From Sporocytophaga myxococcoides DSM 11118 (GTDB lineage: Bacteria > Bacteroidota > Bacteroidia > Cytophagales > Cytophagaceae): a DNA stretch of 64,000 nucleotides. The stretch covers positions 620,001-684,000 of the forward strand of contig NZ_AUFX01000003.1 of assembly GCF_000426725.1 (NCBI RefSeq). Direction: 5' to 3'. Of the stretch, positions 8,695 to 18,768 are shown piece after piece. Under the pieces are notes generated by a model. It worked only from the letters and a program-made list of their open reading frames with translations. It was not told the DNA's origin and searched no databases. A program made the position numbers and the translations under genes. Position 1 is the first letter of the stretch. Each line of letters starts with the position of its first letter.

Positions 8695-9279
8695 TTATTT
8701 AATCACCTTACTAAAAAGTTCACTTTCAGGATCTACAGCAGAAGCATAAAATCCAATTAAATTGCCCTTTTCATCAATGACGTATTTGCAAAAATTCCAT
8801 ACCGGGGATTGACTATTCCAGCCATTTTTTCCTGGGTCTGTTAACCATGTAAACACTTCATTTTTATCTTGCTGAAGCACAGAACTTTTCTTAAATAAAG
8901 GAAAAGAAACCCCAAAATTAATCCTGCAAAAACTATCGATTTCCTGATCAGATCCAGGCTCCTGTCCTCCAAAATCATTTGCAGGGAATCCAAGAATAAC
9001 CAGGTTATTTTTCTCTTTTTCATAAACTCTCTCAAGAGCATCATACTGAGAGGTATAGCCGCAATTTGATGCTACATTTACCACTATTGTCTTTTTTCCT
9101 TCATACTGGTTTAGTGAAACCTCCTGACCTTTATTATTAATAGCTTTCAATGAATAAAATGAAACAGGTGCACTTACATTACCTTCATTATTAAGCACTT
9201 TCGCTTTAGCTTGATCCTTTTTGGTTAATTTCATAATCAAAGGATAGAGCAGTTTTGTTATTTTTTGCCTGAAAGTCAT
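8695..9279 (-). CDS. Glutathione peroxidase family thiol peroxidase
   Basis: Reduces hydroperoxides using a thiol donor, probably thioredoxin since this phylum uses bacillithiol rather than glutathione. The 194-residue protein has a 34-residue N-terminal extension with a weak hydrophobic stretch (KLLYPLIMKL), then the GPx fold. Landmarks are NVASNCGYT with peroxidatic C73, GFPANDFGGQEPG with the Gln of the catalytic tetrad, and WNFCKYVID with the Trp/Asn. It uses Cys, not Sec. It is a single gene with long AT-rich flanks (9280-9506 holds nothing else I can support). Confidence 0.92.
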   Translation of the reverse strand: MTFRQKITKLLYPLIMKLTKKDQAKAKVLNNEGNVSAPVSFYSLKAINNKGQEVSLNQYEGKKTIVVNVASNCGYTSQYDALERVYEKEKNNLVILGFPANDFGGQEPGSDQEIDSFCRINFGVSFPLFKKSSVLQQDKNEVFTWLTDPGKNGWNSQSPVWNFCKYVIDEKGNLIGFYASAVDPESELFSKVIK

Positions 9280-9572
9280 ATAGTTAATTATTCTTTAAAT
9301 GATATTTATTTAAAAAGATTACCAAGTTTAACTTCTCAATTTTTATCCAATTTTATACTAATAATTTATTATTTGTAGATTTTTTTTAAAAAAGTTAAGA
9401 AATAATCATTGCGATGTTTGTGCCTAACCACAATTTATAAATCGCAAACAAAAGGGGAAATTCTTTCAAATTTTCAACTTTTTAATAAAATAAGCAACTG
9501 ATAAAATTGCGCCTCAAACAACTATGTAATATTTTGATTATCAATTATTTACATCTAAAAACCATTGTTTTT

Positions 9573-10232
9573 ATGAAATTAAATAATCAAATTAGTATTG
9601 TAATCGGAACAAAAGATACCTTTATGAATTTTATAATTAATGCATTTAAAGCTGAAGAATCCAGAGACAGAATATTAGGTGTTTTACTAACTGAATTGTC
9701 TAAGATTTCCAATTATAAGAAATATAACAATGACGTTATTGAAGGTATAATTCTGAATAAGAAAATTAAATCTTTAGCCATTGAACACCCTCGTATGCAT
9801 ACCAGCATGAATAGGCTAAGAATGAAGAACAAAAAAAATAATTTTGCTATAATAGAGGTGTTCTTTGATCATTTTTTAGCTAAAAACTGGGAAAGTTTTT
9901 CCAATGAGCCTTATGATATTTTTGCAGCTAAAATACATAATGCCCTGATAAAGAACCTTACAAGTCTACCTAATAGCACGATTGCAAAATTTCCGGAGAT
10001 ACTATCCAAATCATGGTTAGACAATTATAAAACGATTGAAGGGGTTCATACCATTATCAGAAAACTTACACATACTTCCAGAGTAGGAGTTAATTCTGAA
10101 GAAAGCATATTTGACTTAATGGAGAATTACAGCAGCTTTCAGAATGACTTTATGTTTTTTATGAAAGATATGGAAAAGGAAACCCCTATTAACTTTGAGA
10201 TTACTGAATTACAACATAAAATATATGCTTAA
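9573..10232 (+). CDS. Degenerate acyl-carrier-protein phosphodiesterase (AcpH) family protein
   Basis: Length and pattern match AcpH, which removes the 4'-phosphopantetheine group from acyl carrier protein. MNFIINAFKAEES aligns with the usual MNFLAHLHLA start, and FFDHFLAKNWESFS matches the conserved xDHFLxxxW segment. However, the canonical GNLLADFVRG is here GVLLTELSKI and the canonical HRRIDxLTD is NKKIKSLAI, so the His and Asp residues expected in the metal centre are missing. It may be a pseudoenzyme or have a new role. Starts at 9507, 9573 and 9624 are all possible; 9624 matches the family start best, 9573 is chosen as a compromise. Confidence 0.65.
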   Translation: MKLNNQISIVIGTKDTFMNFIINAFKAEESRDRILGVLLTELSKISNYKKYNNDVIEGIILNKKIKSLAIEHPRMHTSMNRLRMKNKKNNFAIIEVFFDHFLAKNWESFSNEPYDIFAAKIHNALIKNLTSLPNSTIAKFPEILSKSWLDNYKTIEGVHTIIRKLTHTSRVGVNSEESIFDLMENYSSFQNDFMFFMKDMEKETPINFEITELQHKIYA

Positions 10233-10249
10233 ATGCATATTAGAGCATT

Positions 10250-13200
10250 TTAAACATTTGTTTTTTTACTAAATCGTTTACTGATTCTATATATAACAGC
10301 ATCAATAGTTTCATAGACAATTGGTACAAAAATCAATGTTAAAAACATTGAACTGGTCAGTCCCCCGATAAGGACCCATGCCAGACCGTTTTTGGCCTCT
10401 GAAGCTGCTCCGGAAGCTAATGCAATCGGCATCATTCCGAGAATCATTGTTAATGTTGTCATGAAAATCGGTCTTATCCTTTCTCTCCCGGCTTCAATTA
10501 GTGCATCAAAGGTATTTGCACCTTTTTCTTTCATATGATTGGTAAAATCGACCAGAAGAATGGCATTTTTAGCAACCAGTCCCATCATCATAATCATTCC
10601 CAGAATCGAAAAAATATTTAAGGTTTCCTTAGTCAGAGCCAAAGCAATCAAAGCTCCGATAATAGCCAAAGGAATTGAAAACAACACCACAAACGGATAG
10701 GTATATGAATTATAAAGCGCTACCATTATCAGGTAAACGAATACGATACCAATCATAAACGCAATTAAAAGACTAGTAAAAGCCTCTGCCTGTTGTTCAA
10801 GCTGCCCCTCATAAGAAAGAGTTATTCCTCCAGGTTTTTTCAGACCTTTTACTTTCTCCTGGATTTCATCACCAACTGTACCCACAGGTCGACCAACCAC
10901 ATTCGATTTAACTGTGACGGATGGAATACGATTGTTTCTCTCCAGTTTAGATGGCCCCCGACTTTGCTGAACAACTGCAAACTGACTCAGTGTGATAAGT
11001 TGTCCGCTTGGGTTAATTACAGTCAGTCGCTTCACATCATCAACATTTCTCCGATCAAATTGATCTAGTACAATTTTGATATCATATTCTTCATCAGCTT
11101 CTCTGTACTTAATATCTGTATTTCCTGTGAATGCCGTCATCAGGGTTCCTCCTACATCTGCTACAGATAAACCTAATTTAGCCATTTTATCTCTATCAAG
11201 TTTCACTTCCAGTTCCGGATTACCTTCATTGACAGACAAATCAGGATCACTGATTCCCGGTATCTTTTTTATAGTCGCCAATATTTCATTTGCATAAGAC
11301 ATCACGTTTTTAAGATCAACACCTCTTACTACTATCTGAATAGGCAAATCGTCTGCACTACCAGTAAGACCTGTTGGAGTCGATGTCACTTTAATGCCGG
11401 GAATCTGAGAAATTTCATTTTTGATTTCATTCGCGAATTCATCTACTGTGATAGTTCTTTCTTTCTTATCTGTCATGATTACAGTAAGCTGCGAAATATT
11501 ATTGGCTGGTTGATTGGATCCTAATGTCGAAGACTGCCCCACAGTAGAGAATACCTTTACTACAACAGGTTTTTTGAGAATTATTTTTTCAACCTCACTT
11601 GTAATCTGGTTTGTATGGTATAAAGTACTTGTCTGATCAAGTTCAAGAGTAACCACAAATTCCCCTCTATCACCTTCCGCAATAAATGTACTTCCAATTA
11701 AGCCCAGCGGTATCAAAGAGAATGAAGCTATAAACATTAATACAATGAGGCAAGTCACTATCAGTCTGTGCCGCAAAGACCACTTAAGAAGTGTTGTATA
11801 ATTTTCTTTAAGCTCTTCGAATTTCTTTTCAAACCAGTTATTAAACCTTCCGAACAAAGTCTCATTTGAAAATTTAAGTATTCTGGAAAATCGGGAAGCA
11901 AGCATAGGAGTGACGGTAAAACTTACGAATAAGCTCATCAGTGTAGAGACCATTACCACTATTGAAAATTCACGGAGAATATTCCCGATAAGTCCTCCTA
12001 CGAGGGAAAGTGGACCAAATACCACAACGTCGACAAGAGTGATTGACAATGCGGTAAAACCTATTTCATTCCTACCTTCCAGAGCAGCTGTCCTCTGATC
12101 ACTTCCCATTTCAAGGTGCCTGTAGATATTTTCCAACACCACAATGGAGTCGTCCACAAGGATGCCTATCACAAGTGACAGCGCCATCAATGTCATGAGG
12201 TTAAGAGAAAAATTAAAAATATACATTGCAATAAAAGTAGAAACGATTGACAGTGGTATAGCCACCATCACTATTGCAGCGTTCCTTATACTGTGAAGAA
12301 ATACCAACATTACAAGGGCCACCAGAATAATTGCAAACATAAGATCTTCAAGAACTGAATGTGCAGCAGCCAGTGTAAATGTGGAGGTATCCGATGAAAC
12401 TATAAAATTCAGTCCGATATCTTTATATTCCACTTGCAGATCCTGAAGCATTTTTTTTACTTCTTCAGAAACCTGAACAGTGTTAGCATCCGTTTGCTTT
12501 TGAATCAAAACGCCAATTGAACTTTTATAATTTATCCGGCTTAACGTTTCTACTTCTTCCGTAGCGTCTGTGACCTCTGCGACCTCAGACAGTCTGACAA
12601 GCCCACCGTCTTTTCCCTTTAATACGACAAGATTAGCCAACTGATCCAGTGATTTGACCTCCCCTTCCACCCGCAGATCAAACTGATCCGTCTTACCTTT
12701 TACTTCACCCGCCGGTACTTCTTGATTGCCGGCTTTAATAACATTTACAATCTGAGAAAGTGAAATACCATAAGCTTCCAGCCTTTGCCTCTTTACATTT
12801 ACCATTATCTTCCTCTTTTTCCCACCTACAAGCGTTATTTGGCCCATACCGGAAATCTTTGACAACTCAGGACGTATACGATTATCCATGAGTTGGTAAA
12901 ATTCCATAGGTGACATTTTTGAAGATGCACTGAACTGTAATATAGGAAGATCATCAAAGGAAAATTTATTCAAAGAAGGCGTTTCTGCGTCGTCCGGAAG
13001 AGTTGACAATACAGAATTGATCTTCCTTTGTGCATCTTGAAGAGCAATATCTACATTGGCATCATTAGTAAGCTGAATGGTAATAAAAGATACCCCCTCC
13101 TGAGATATTGAAGCTATCTTATCCAGATTTTCAAGCGTAGCAACAGCATCTTCCAATGGTTTAGTAACGGAGGTTTCCATTACCCCAGGAGAAGCTCCGG

Positions 13201-13354
13201 GATAAATGGTAACAACAGAAATAACCGGCATCTCAAACTTCGGAAACAAGTTATAATTCAGCCTTTGATAGCATATAATACCTACAATGGAAAGAACTGT
13301 AAATATCACTACTATCAAAGTTGGCCTCTTGATCGCTATTTCTGTAATCGACAT
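10250..13354 (-). CDS. RND multidrug efflux pump, HAE1 family inner-membrane permease
   Basis: The proton-driven inner-membrane pump of a tripartite efflux system; 1034 residues, the usual AcrB/MexB length. It starts MSITEIAIKRPTLIVVIFTVLSIVGIICY and has the two-fold repeat of RND proteins: six-helix bundles at about 330-520 and 850-1020 and two large periplasmic loops. The TM4 proton-relay motif LSLVIGILVDDSIVVLENIYRH with paired Asp is present, as is the late GLVAKNAILLVDF motif. It follows the adaptor gene by one base and is last in the operon tolC-adaptor-pump. Substrates cannot be read from sequence. Confidence 0.96.
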   Translation of the reverse strand: MSITEIAIKRPTLIVVIFTVLSIVGIICYQRLNYNLFPKFEMPVISVVTIYPGASPGVMETSVTKPLEDAVATLENLDKIASISQEGVSFITIQLTNDANVDIALQDAQRKINSVLSTLPDDAETPSLNKFSFDDLPILQFSASSKMSPMEFYQLMDNRIRPELSKISGMGQITLVGGKKRKIMVNVKRQRLEAYGISLSQIVNVIKAGNQEVPAGEVKGKTDQFDLRVEGEVKSLDQLANLVVLKGKDGGLVRLSEVAEVTDATEEVETLSRINYKSSIGVLIQKQTDANTVQVSEEVKKMLQDLQVEYKDIGLNFIVSSDTSTFTLAAAHSVLEDLMFAIILVALVMLVFLHSIRNAAIVMVAIPLSIVSTFIAMYIFNFSLNLMTLMALSLVIGILVDDSIVVLENIYRHLEMGSDQRTAALEGRNEIGFTALSITLVDVVVFGPLSLVGGLIGNILREFSIVVMVSTLMSLFVSFTVTPMLASRFSRILKFSNETLFGRFNNWFEKKFEELKENYTTLLKWSLRHRLIVTCLIVLMFIASFSLIPLGLIGSTFIAEGDRGEFVVTLELDQTSTLYHTNQITSEVEKIILKKPVVVKVFSTVGQSSTLGSNQPANNISQLTVIMTDKKERTITVDEFANEIKNEISQIPGIKVTSTPTGLTGSADDLPIQIVVRGVDLKNVMSYANEILATIKKIPGISDPDLSVNEGNPELEVKLDRDKMAKLGLSVADVGGTLMTAFTGNTDIKYREADEEYDIKIVLDQFDRRNVDDVKRLTVINPSGQLITLSQFAVVQQSRGPSKLERNNRIPSVTVKSNVVGRPVGTVGDEIQEKVKGLKKPGGITLSYEGQLEQQAEAFTSLLIAFMIGIVFVYLIMVALYNSYTYPFVVLFSIPLAIIGALIALALTKETLNIFSILGMIMMMGLVAKNAILLVDFTNHMKEKGANTFDALIEAGRERIRPIFMTTLTMILGMMPIALASGAASEAKNGLAWVLIGGLTSSMFLTLIFVPIVYETIDAVIYRISKRFSKKTNV

Positions 13355-13355
13355 A

Positions 13356-14420
13356 TTATTGTCCTATTATCTGAACAGGTGTTTTGTCTTTTAAATTTAT
13401 CAATCCGGTTTTCACAATCTGATCCCCATCTTTCAAACCTTTGGTTACTTCTACTTTCTCAGGAAAAGATTGTCCGATTTTTATTGACCGTAGCCTCGCT
13501 GTATCTTTCTCTATGATATAAACCTGAGGATCATCGACACTCCCGACAAGAGATTCTCTTGGGATTACCAATGGATTTCCTTGTGTTAAAATTCCAAAAC
13601 CTACATTCACAAATGTTCCTGCTTTAAGAGATTTTTCCTTGGGATTATGAAATCTGATTTCTACATTATAGTTGTGCGCATCATCTCCTGTTGGGCTTAT
13701 GAAAGTGATGATTCCCTGAAATACAGTGTCTGGATAAATATTGGTAGTAATTTTCACTTTATCATTAACCTTTAGCTTATAAGCATCTTTTTCTGCGACA
13801 GATAGGTCTATCTTCAATGAAGAAACGTCTACTATTCTTGCAATCTGATTACCTGCCATAATCGCAGATCCAGGCTCAACAAACCTTTCTGTGATCATTC
13901 CCTTAAAGGGAGCTTTAATAGAGGCATTAGATAATTTCTTTTTATCCTGCTGAAGGTTAAAGTCGGCAGTCTTCAGTGCAATCTTGGCCTCTTCAAGTTG
14001 CTGCTTTGTCACAGCGTTTCCTTTATAGAGCTTGGTATATCTTTCTACATCCTTTCTTGCCTTTTCCAACGCAAGTTCGGATTTTTTAACTGCTGCCGTT
14101 TGCTCCTTACTTTCTACCTGAGCCAAGAGAGCTCCTTTGTCTTTCACATCCCCTTTTTCAATAGGCAGATCTATAATCTTACCTTGAATTTCAGAAATTA
14201 CCACAGCTGTTTTATTTGGTATAATTGTACCCAATAATTGAAGTTCTTCTGAAATATTTTGTCTAATTACCTTATAGACATTTACACTTACCTTTGGTGA
14301 AGTTGTTGTTGTCTCTTTAGATTTGTCAATTTCTTTTTTATTGCTGCAAAGCCTAAGTACAACTAACACAAAGATTATTGCTAATACAATAATTAATATA
14401 TAGCTTCTCTTCTTTGTCAT
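13356..14420 (-). CDS. RND efflux periplasmic adaptor (membrane fusion protein)
   Basis: Links the RND pump to the outer-membrane channel. The 354-residue protein has an N-terminal anchor (residues 7-24), a half-motif lipoyl domain (VVISEIQGKIIDLPIEKGDVKDKGALLAQVESKE), a short alpha-hairpin (about 105-165, including LYKGNAVTKQQLEEAKIAL), the second lipoyl half (IKAPFKGMITERFVEPGSAI), a beta-barrel, and a C-terminal membrane-proximal domain. It lies 15 bases after the tolC gene and 1 base before the pump gene. Confidence 0.95.
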   Translation of the reverse strand: MTKKRSYILIIVLAIIFVLVVLRLCSNKKEIDKSKETTTTSPKVSVNVYKVIRQNISEELQLLGTIIPNKTAVVISEIQGKIIDLPIEKGDVKDKGALLAQVESKEQTAAVKKSELALEKARKDVERYTKLYKGNAVTKQQLEEAKIALKTADFNLQQDKKKLSNASIKAPFKGMITERFVEPGSAIMAGNQIARIVDVSSLKIDLSVAEKDAYKLKVNDKVKITTNIYPDTVFQGIITFISPTGDDAHNYNVEIRFHNPKEKSLKAGTFVNVGFGILTQGNPLVIPRESLVGSVDDPQVYIIEKDTARLRSIKIGQSFPEKVEVTKGLKDGDQIVKTGLINLKDKTPVQIIGQ

Positions 14421-14435
14421 CGTTCCTGATATTAA

Positions 14436-15791
14436 CTATTTACCAATCCATTTAATAACTTCATTGATTCTACCCTGAGACTTTGCGAGTTCCAATCTTG
14501 CCAGGTAAGCATTAAACAGAGAGGTTATATAATTTACCTGAGCGACTTTTAAGGAGTTCGTCGCATTGAGAAAATCAGAGTATGCTCCAACTCCCTCTTT
14601 ATAGGACAATATTTCGCTATCATAAACAAGTTGAGCAAGCTTAATATTTTCACCTGCAAGCCTTATATTATCTACAGATGTATTAAAATCATCTACAGCA
14701 TTAGACAGTTCTATATTGATCTGCTGCTCAAGTCGGGAAATATTTATTTCTGTTTTTTTTAATTCGAGCTTATATTGCTGGACTTGAGAACTTCTCTTGA
14801 AGCCGCTAAAAACAGGCACTGTGAGCCTCAGTCCTACCACCTGGCTATTAAACCATTCTGTTTTCCAAAGATTAAATTCTTCAGAAAATGACTGATACTG
14901 ATACTTACCAAAAGCTGTGAGCTGAGGTTGATATTCGGAGGTATATTGTTTCACTTGAAGAGCTCCCAATTCCCTTTGCGTTTGCATCAATTTATAATCA
15001 GCTCTTCTCCAATAATTAGGCTTATCAGGCAATTCTTCCAATTGAAATAAAGTGGTAGTATCAGCATTAACACTAGTAATTTCGACCGGTTCACTTACAG
15101 GCATTCCAATCTGAAACTTTAACTGATTTAAAGAAGCTTTGACTGATCTCTGAAGTGACTTTAATTCCGTAAGCTGATTGTTATAATCTACAAAAACCCT
15201 ATCCCTGTCGGCCTTTGTAGCAACATCGTTCTTAAACTGAAGATCGACTATTTTAAAAAGGTTCTGACTTTTCTCCAGATTGGATTTTTGAACCTCTACT
15301 TTTTGAACAGAAACAAGGTATTGAAAGTATGATCTACTTACATTGTAAATGGTATTTTCTATGACCTGTTGTGAAGATTGGCAATAATAAACCCGGCTGA
15401 CTTTGGAAGCTTTCAAGCCGACCCAGTAACTTCCCATATATATAATCTGATCCAGCTGAGCATATGCGGAACTTGAATACTGCACCCCAAAACGAACAGG
15501 CACAATGGCATCCGCTGGAGCAGTTCTGTCAAAAAATATTGCAGGCAATGCAACCAAAGGTATTTTTATATTATCATCAAAAGTACCATATACATTGATT
15601 TGAGGATAACCTGAAGAGGCAACCTTCCTAACATTTTGAAGAGCTATTTCTTCATCAATGTGAGCAGAAAGAACATCTGTATGATGTACCAGTGCATAAT
15701 CTATGCATTGAGACAGATCCATACTAGTTTGACTAGATGCTGAAATTATAGGAAGCAAAAAGAAAGTGATACATACAAAATTATATAACAT
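14436..15791 (-). CDS. TolC-family outer membrane efflux protein
   Basis: Outer-membrane channel of the RND system; 451 residues from the chosen start. The ATG at 15791 (MLYNFVCITFFLLPIISASSQ) gives a normal signal peptide and has AAGGA a few bases upstream; a longer start at 15881 adds 30 basic residues. The two repeats of long alpha-helices are visible, with LSQCIDYALVHHTDVLSA at the start and KVAQVNYITSLFNAYLARLELAKSQGRI at the end, the usual TolC closing motif. First gene of the operon, with the adaptor and pump following. Confidence 0.93.
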   Translation of the reverse strand: MLYNFVCITFFLLPIISASSQTSMDLSQCIDYALVHHTDVLSAHIDEEIALQNVRKVASSGYPQINVYGTFDDNIKIPLVALPAIFFDRTAPADAIVPVRFGVQYSSSAYAQLDQIIYMGSYWVGLKASKVSRVYYCQSSQQVIENTIYNVSRSYFQYLVSVQKVEVQKSNLEKSQNLFKIVDLQFKNDVATKADRDRVFVDYNNQLTELKSLQRSVKASLNQLKFQIGMPVSEPVEITSVNADTTTLFQLEELPDKPNYWRRADYKLMQTQRELGALQVKQYTSEYQPQLTAFGKYQYQSFSEEFNLWKTEWFNSQVVGLRLTVPVFSGFKRSSQVQQYKLELKKTEINISRLEQQINIELSNAVDDFNTSVDNIRLAGENIKLAQLVYDSEILSYKEGVGAYSDFLNATNSLKVAQVNYITSLFNAYLARLELAKSQGRINEVIKWIGK

Positions 15792-16149
15792 ACTGATCCT
15801 TATACTTCTTTTTGAAGAAAGAATCAGTTGAGAGAAAAAAAACTTTAAATTTATTGTACCTATCTTACCTATACGCATCACAAAAATTGCAGGAACTTTT
15901 AATCTATATATTAATCATTGATCTACTTTTTAAACCTATTCCATTTCCATTGCTTCAAATAAAAGTTAGAACGCTTAATTCCCGATTGAATACTAATACA
16001 TTTCCCCCCCGAATGTTTATAGAATTTATGATTGCCACGTTGTTTTCTACTTTAAATGCAAGCTTCAGGTAAAATTTACCCTAAATTATCCCAATAAAGT
16101 GCTGAAAAATTACTATCTTCATTTGTTGATAATGAGCTATGAGAGTCTA

Positions 16150-18021
16150 ATGAAGTGTTTTAAATATCTATTCTTCCTTTTCTTATTTTCTTTTACTGGA
16201 CATGGCTTTGCCAGCAGCGTTTTTTATTTAAAAGAGAACGCTACTCGGATGAGAGAGGATAGTATTTACAATTATTTTAAATTTTATAAAGACCAAACAA
16301 ATAAGCTTACTGTTAATCAGCTGAACCTGAGAAATTTCCAGACTTACAATTCCTATAAATCCAGTGAATTTGATAAAAACTCGACTTATTGGTTTAGATT
16401 AGAAGTCGCTAATAAATTAGAAGATCGTAAAGAATGGTTTTTTGAAATCCTGGATCCGCATATACAAGCCCTAGATGTTTTTATCATTTCTGGAAATGAC
16501 ACAACTCATTTTTCTAAGACTGGTTATTTAAATGAATTTTCATCCAGAATTTCACAACATAAAAATTTCATATTCCCTATAAAATTTTACAAGGATGAAA
16601 AGGCTACCATTCTTTTTTCTATACAAAACAACTATTACACCGGGCCAGACATTTGTATCAGAACCCCACAGAAATTTCTGGATTATGCGTTAAGTGAATA
16701 CTACTATCTAGGCATTTTTTATGGCATCCTCCTGATCATGTCCGTTTACAATATATTCATATATTTTTCAACTAAGGAAATCGTATACCTGTATTATGTA
16801 GCATATGTAGTTTGCTATTCCCTTAATTCCTTTTCTGAAGACGGGCTTGGATTTCAGTACGTGTGGCCCAATCTTCCCCAATTTAATGAGCTAATTCAAT
16901 ATGCACCGATATTTCTGATCACTGCATTTGTTTTTTATTCGAAAAACTTTCTTTCATTGAATCAATATGCACCAAAACTAAGAAGGGGAATCGACCTTAG
17001 TTTGATTGTTTATTGCTTGATGTTCTGCCTCAACAATTTTTTTCTTCAGATTTCATGGATAAGATACTTTTACTTGCTTCCGTTCCTATTGATATTCATA
17101 GCAGGAATAACAGCAGCTAAAAGAGGTAACAAGTCTGCTAAATACTTTTTGTTAGCATTCTCATTATTCCTTGCATCATTTTCTATTTTTATATTAAGGA
17201 TAAACGGATTTGTTGCTTCAAACATCTATACTGTTTACAGTCTTAATTTTGGCTTTCTTCTGGAAGTCGTACTGTTCTCGTCGGCACTGGGCCAAAGACT
17301 GAAAATTGAAAAGGAGGAAAAAACTCGCATTGACAAAATGCTCATAGCCCAATTGCAGGAAAATGAAAAGTTGAAAGATTCAATAAACCAGGAACTGGAG
17401 CTTAAAGTAAGAGAAAGGACAGAAGAAGTCAATCGCAAAAATCGGGAACTGGCAATTGCATTATCAAACCTGGAAGAAAAGAGCAAACAGATTGAAGATC
17501 TCAATAAGCTTCTTGAAATTGACAACAAGGCACTAAATCAAAATATCAAGGATATTACCAAAGCCCGTCTGATGCTCAAAGACGTTACACTTGAAGAGTT
17601 TCAGAAGATATATCCTGATGAGGAAAGCTGCTTTAAATATCTATCCGAAATTAAATGGACTAAAGGATATAGTTGTAAAAAATGTAGCAACAAAAATTCA
17701 TCCGCAGGCAAAACTCCTTATTCTAAAAGATGCACCAAGTGTGGCTATGATGAGTCAGTTACCACATATACGATCTTTCATAATTCAAAGCTTCCAATCA
17801 CCCAAACATTTTATCTGTCTTATCTTGTATTAGCCAACAAGAATATTTCATCACATGAATTATCAGAAAAACTTGACTTAAGACAAAAGACTTGTTGGGC
17901 ATTTAAGAAGAAGATTGTAGATTCCATTAACAGTTCTGGAACTGGCAAATTGAATTCTAAAGATTGGGGAAAGATATTCTATAACAGTAATACTGCTAAA
18001 GAACAATCCCGGCCAGTATGA
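16150..18021 (+). CDS. 7TM DISM receptor fused to an IS1595-transposase-type zinc ribbon
   Basis: A 623-residue sensor from the ATG at 16150 (MKCFKYLFFLFLFSFTGHGFAS signal; ATGs at 16132 and 16099 are alternatives). Domains in order: a 7TMR-DISM extracellular beta domain (about 30-175), seven membrane helices (about 183-383), a coiled coil (about 393-480) and a C-terminal domain from 481. The last begins TLEEFQKIYPDEESCFKYLSEIKW, has a four-Cys ribbon (C509, C512, C528, C531), then TIFHNSKLPITQTFYL and an HTH-like SSHELSEKLDLRQKTCWAFKKK. This is the N-terminal zinc ribbon plus HTH of IS1595-family transposases; no DDE catalytic domain follows. Probably a domesticated DNA-binding output of a membrane receptor; the ligand and targets are unknown. 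Confidence 0.85.
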   Translation: MKCFKYLFFLFLFSFTGHGFASSVFYLKENATRMREDSIYNYFKFYKDQTNKLTVNQLNLRNFQTYNSYKSSEFDKNSTYWFRLEVANKLEDRKEWFFEILDPHIQALDVFIISGNDTTHFSKTGYLNEFSSRISQHKNFIFPIKFYKDEKATILFSIQNNYYTGPDICIRTPQKFLDYALSEYYYLGIFYGILLIMSVYNIFIYFSTKEIVYLYYVAYVVCYSLNSFSEDGLGFQYVWPNLPQFNELIQYAPIFLITAFVFYSKNFLSLNQYAPKLRRGIDLSLIVYCLMFCLNNFFLQISWIRYFYLLPFLLIFIAGITAAKRGNKSAKYFLLAFSLFLASFSIFILRINGFVASNIYTVYSLNFGFLLEVVLFSSALGQRLKIEKEEKTRIDKMLIAQLQENEKLKDSINQELELKVRERTEEVNRKNRELAIALSNLEEKSKQIEDLNKLLEIDNKALNQNIKDITKARLMLKDVTLEEFQKIYPDEESCFKYLSEIKWTKGYSCKKCSNKNSSAGKTPYSKRCTKCGYDESVTTYTIFHNSKLPITQTFYLSYLVLANKNISSHELSEKLDLRQKTCWAFKKKIVDSINSSGTGKLNSKDWGKIFYNSNTAKEQSRPV

Positions 18022-18039
18022 TCTTTCCGCTACAGCTAT

Positions 18040-18561
18040 TTACTTAAATAAAGGATAATACCTTTCCTTTATTACATTGAAGTGATGCGCCTCATGACCT
18101 ACAATCACAAAGCCTAGCCCTAACGCAGATATTTCTCTGTTAAAGCAAATACCTTTACTAAGATACATATCTTCTGAAAATGATTTAAAAAGAAGTATAG
18201 AGGATTGTCTCACTACAATTAGTTCCTCAAGCATATCTTCTATTGTCCTGTTTGTTGTATCTGCATTACTTGCAAGTAATGCCTCATCATAGCCAGGTAA
18301 TACAGTTTCATCTTTCCTGGAAAATCTTAAAGCCCTGTATGACTGTATTCGCTCATTATCTATGATATGCTGAATAATCTGTTTAATAGTCCACTTTCCA
18401 GGTGCATATACACGATCCCCTATATTCTTAAGGAAACTTACATCAAGCGTTTTAAGATTTTGAATTGACAACTTCATAGCTGTCAAAAGATCTGGTTCTT
18501 CAACTAAATCTATGTATCTGTCAAAGAAATCAGGCATTGGATTTATTTCAGATTTATTCAT
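18040..18561 (-). CDS. DinB-family metal-dependent protein
   Basis: A cytoplasmic four-helix-bundle protein of 173 residues. Family landmarks are APGKWTIKQIIQHIIDNERIQSYRALRF, where the His of QHIIDNER is the first metal ligand, and GFVIVGHEAHHFNVIKERY near the C-terminus with the other His ligands. DinB/YfiT-like proteins include thiol transferases that use bacillithiol or mycothiol, which would fit the bshB1 gene elsewhere in the window, but no specific reaction can be claimed. It is convergent with the DISM receptor (18-base gap). Confidence 0.88.
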   Translation of the reverse strand: MNKSEINPMPDFFDRYIDLVEEPDLLTAMKLSIQNLKTLDVSFLKNIGDRVYAPGKWTIKQIIQHIIDNERIQSYRALRFSRKDETVLPGYDEALLASNADTTNRTIEDMLEELIVVRQSSILLFKSFSEDMYLSKGICFNREISALGLGFVIVGHEAHHFNVIKERYYPLFK

Positions 18562-18768
18562 ATAGTATTTAAAAACTTAGTAACAAGTTATATCAATGCA
18601 AATATAAAAATTTGATAGTGTATCAAAGGGTTCTGGCAGAATTATACTGAAGATTGTCCTTTTTTCAATATATTTAAATCTAATACTCATCATAAAAACT
18701 TCACCGAAAAGAGTAAAATACTAATTGTATCCTTTTCTTTATTTTGGTAGAACTTGTCAGTTAAATTC

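Noticed and set aside
10219-10241. atatgcttaaatgcatat palindrome as a terminator after the AcpH-like gene
   Set aside because: AT-rich six-base arms and no T-run; too weak.
17235-17528. 97-residue minus-strand ORF opposite the DISM receptor
   Set aside because: Ser-rich antisense of the coiled-coil coding region.
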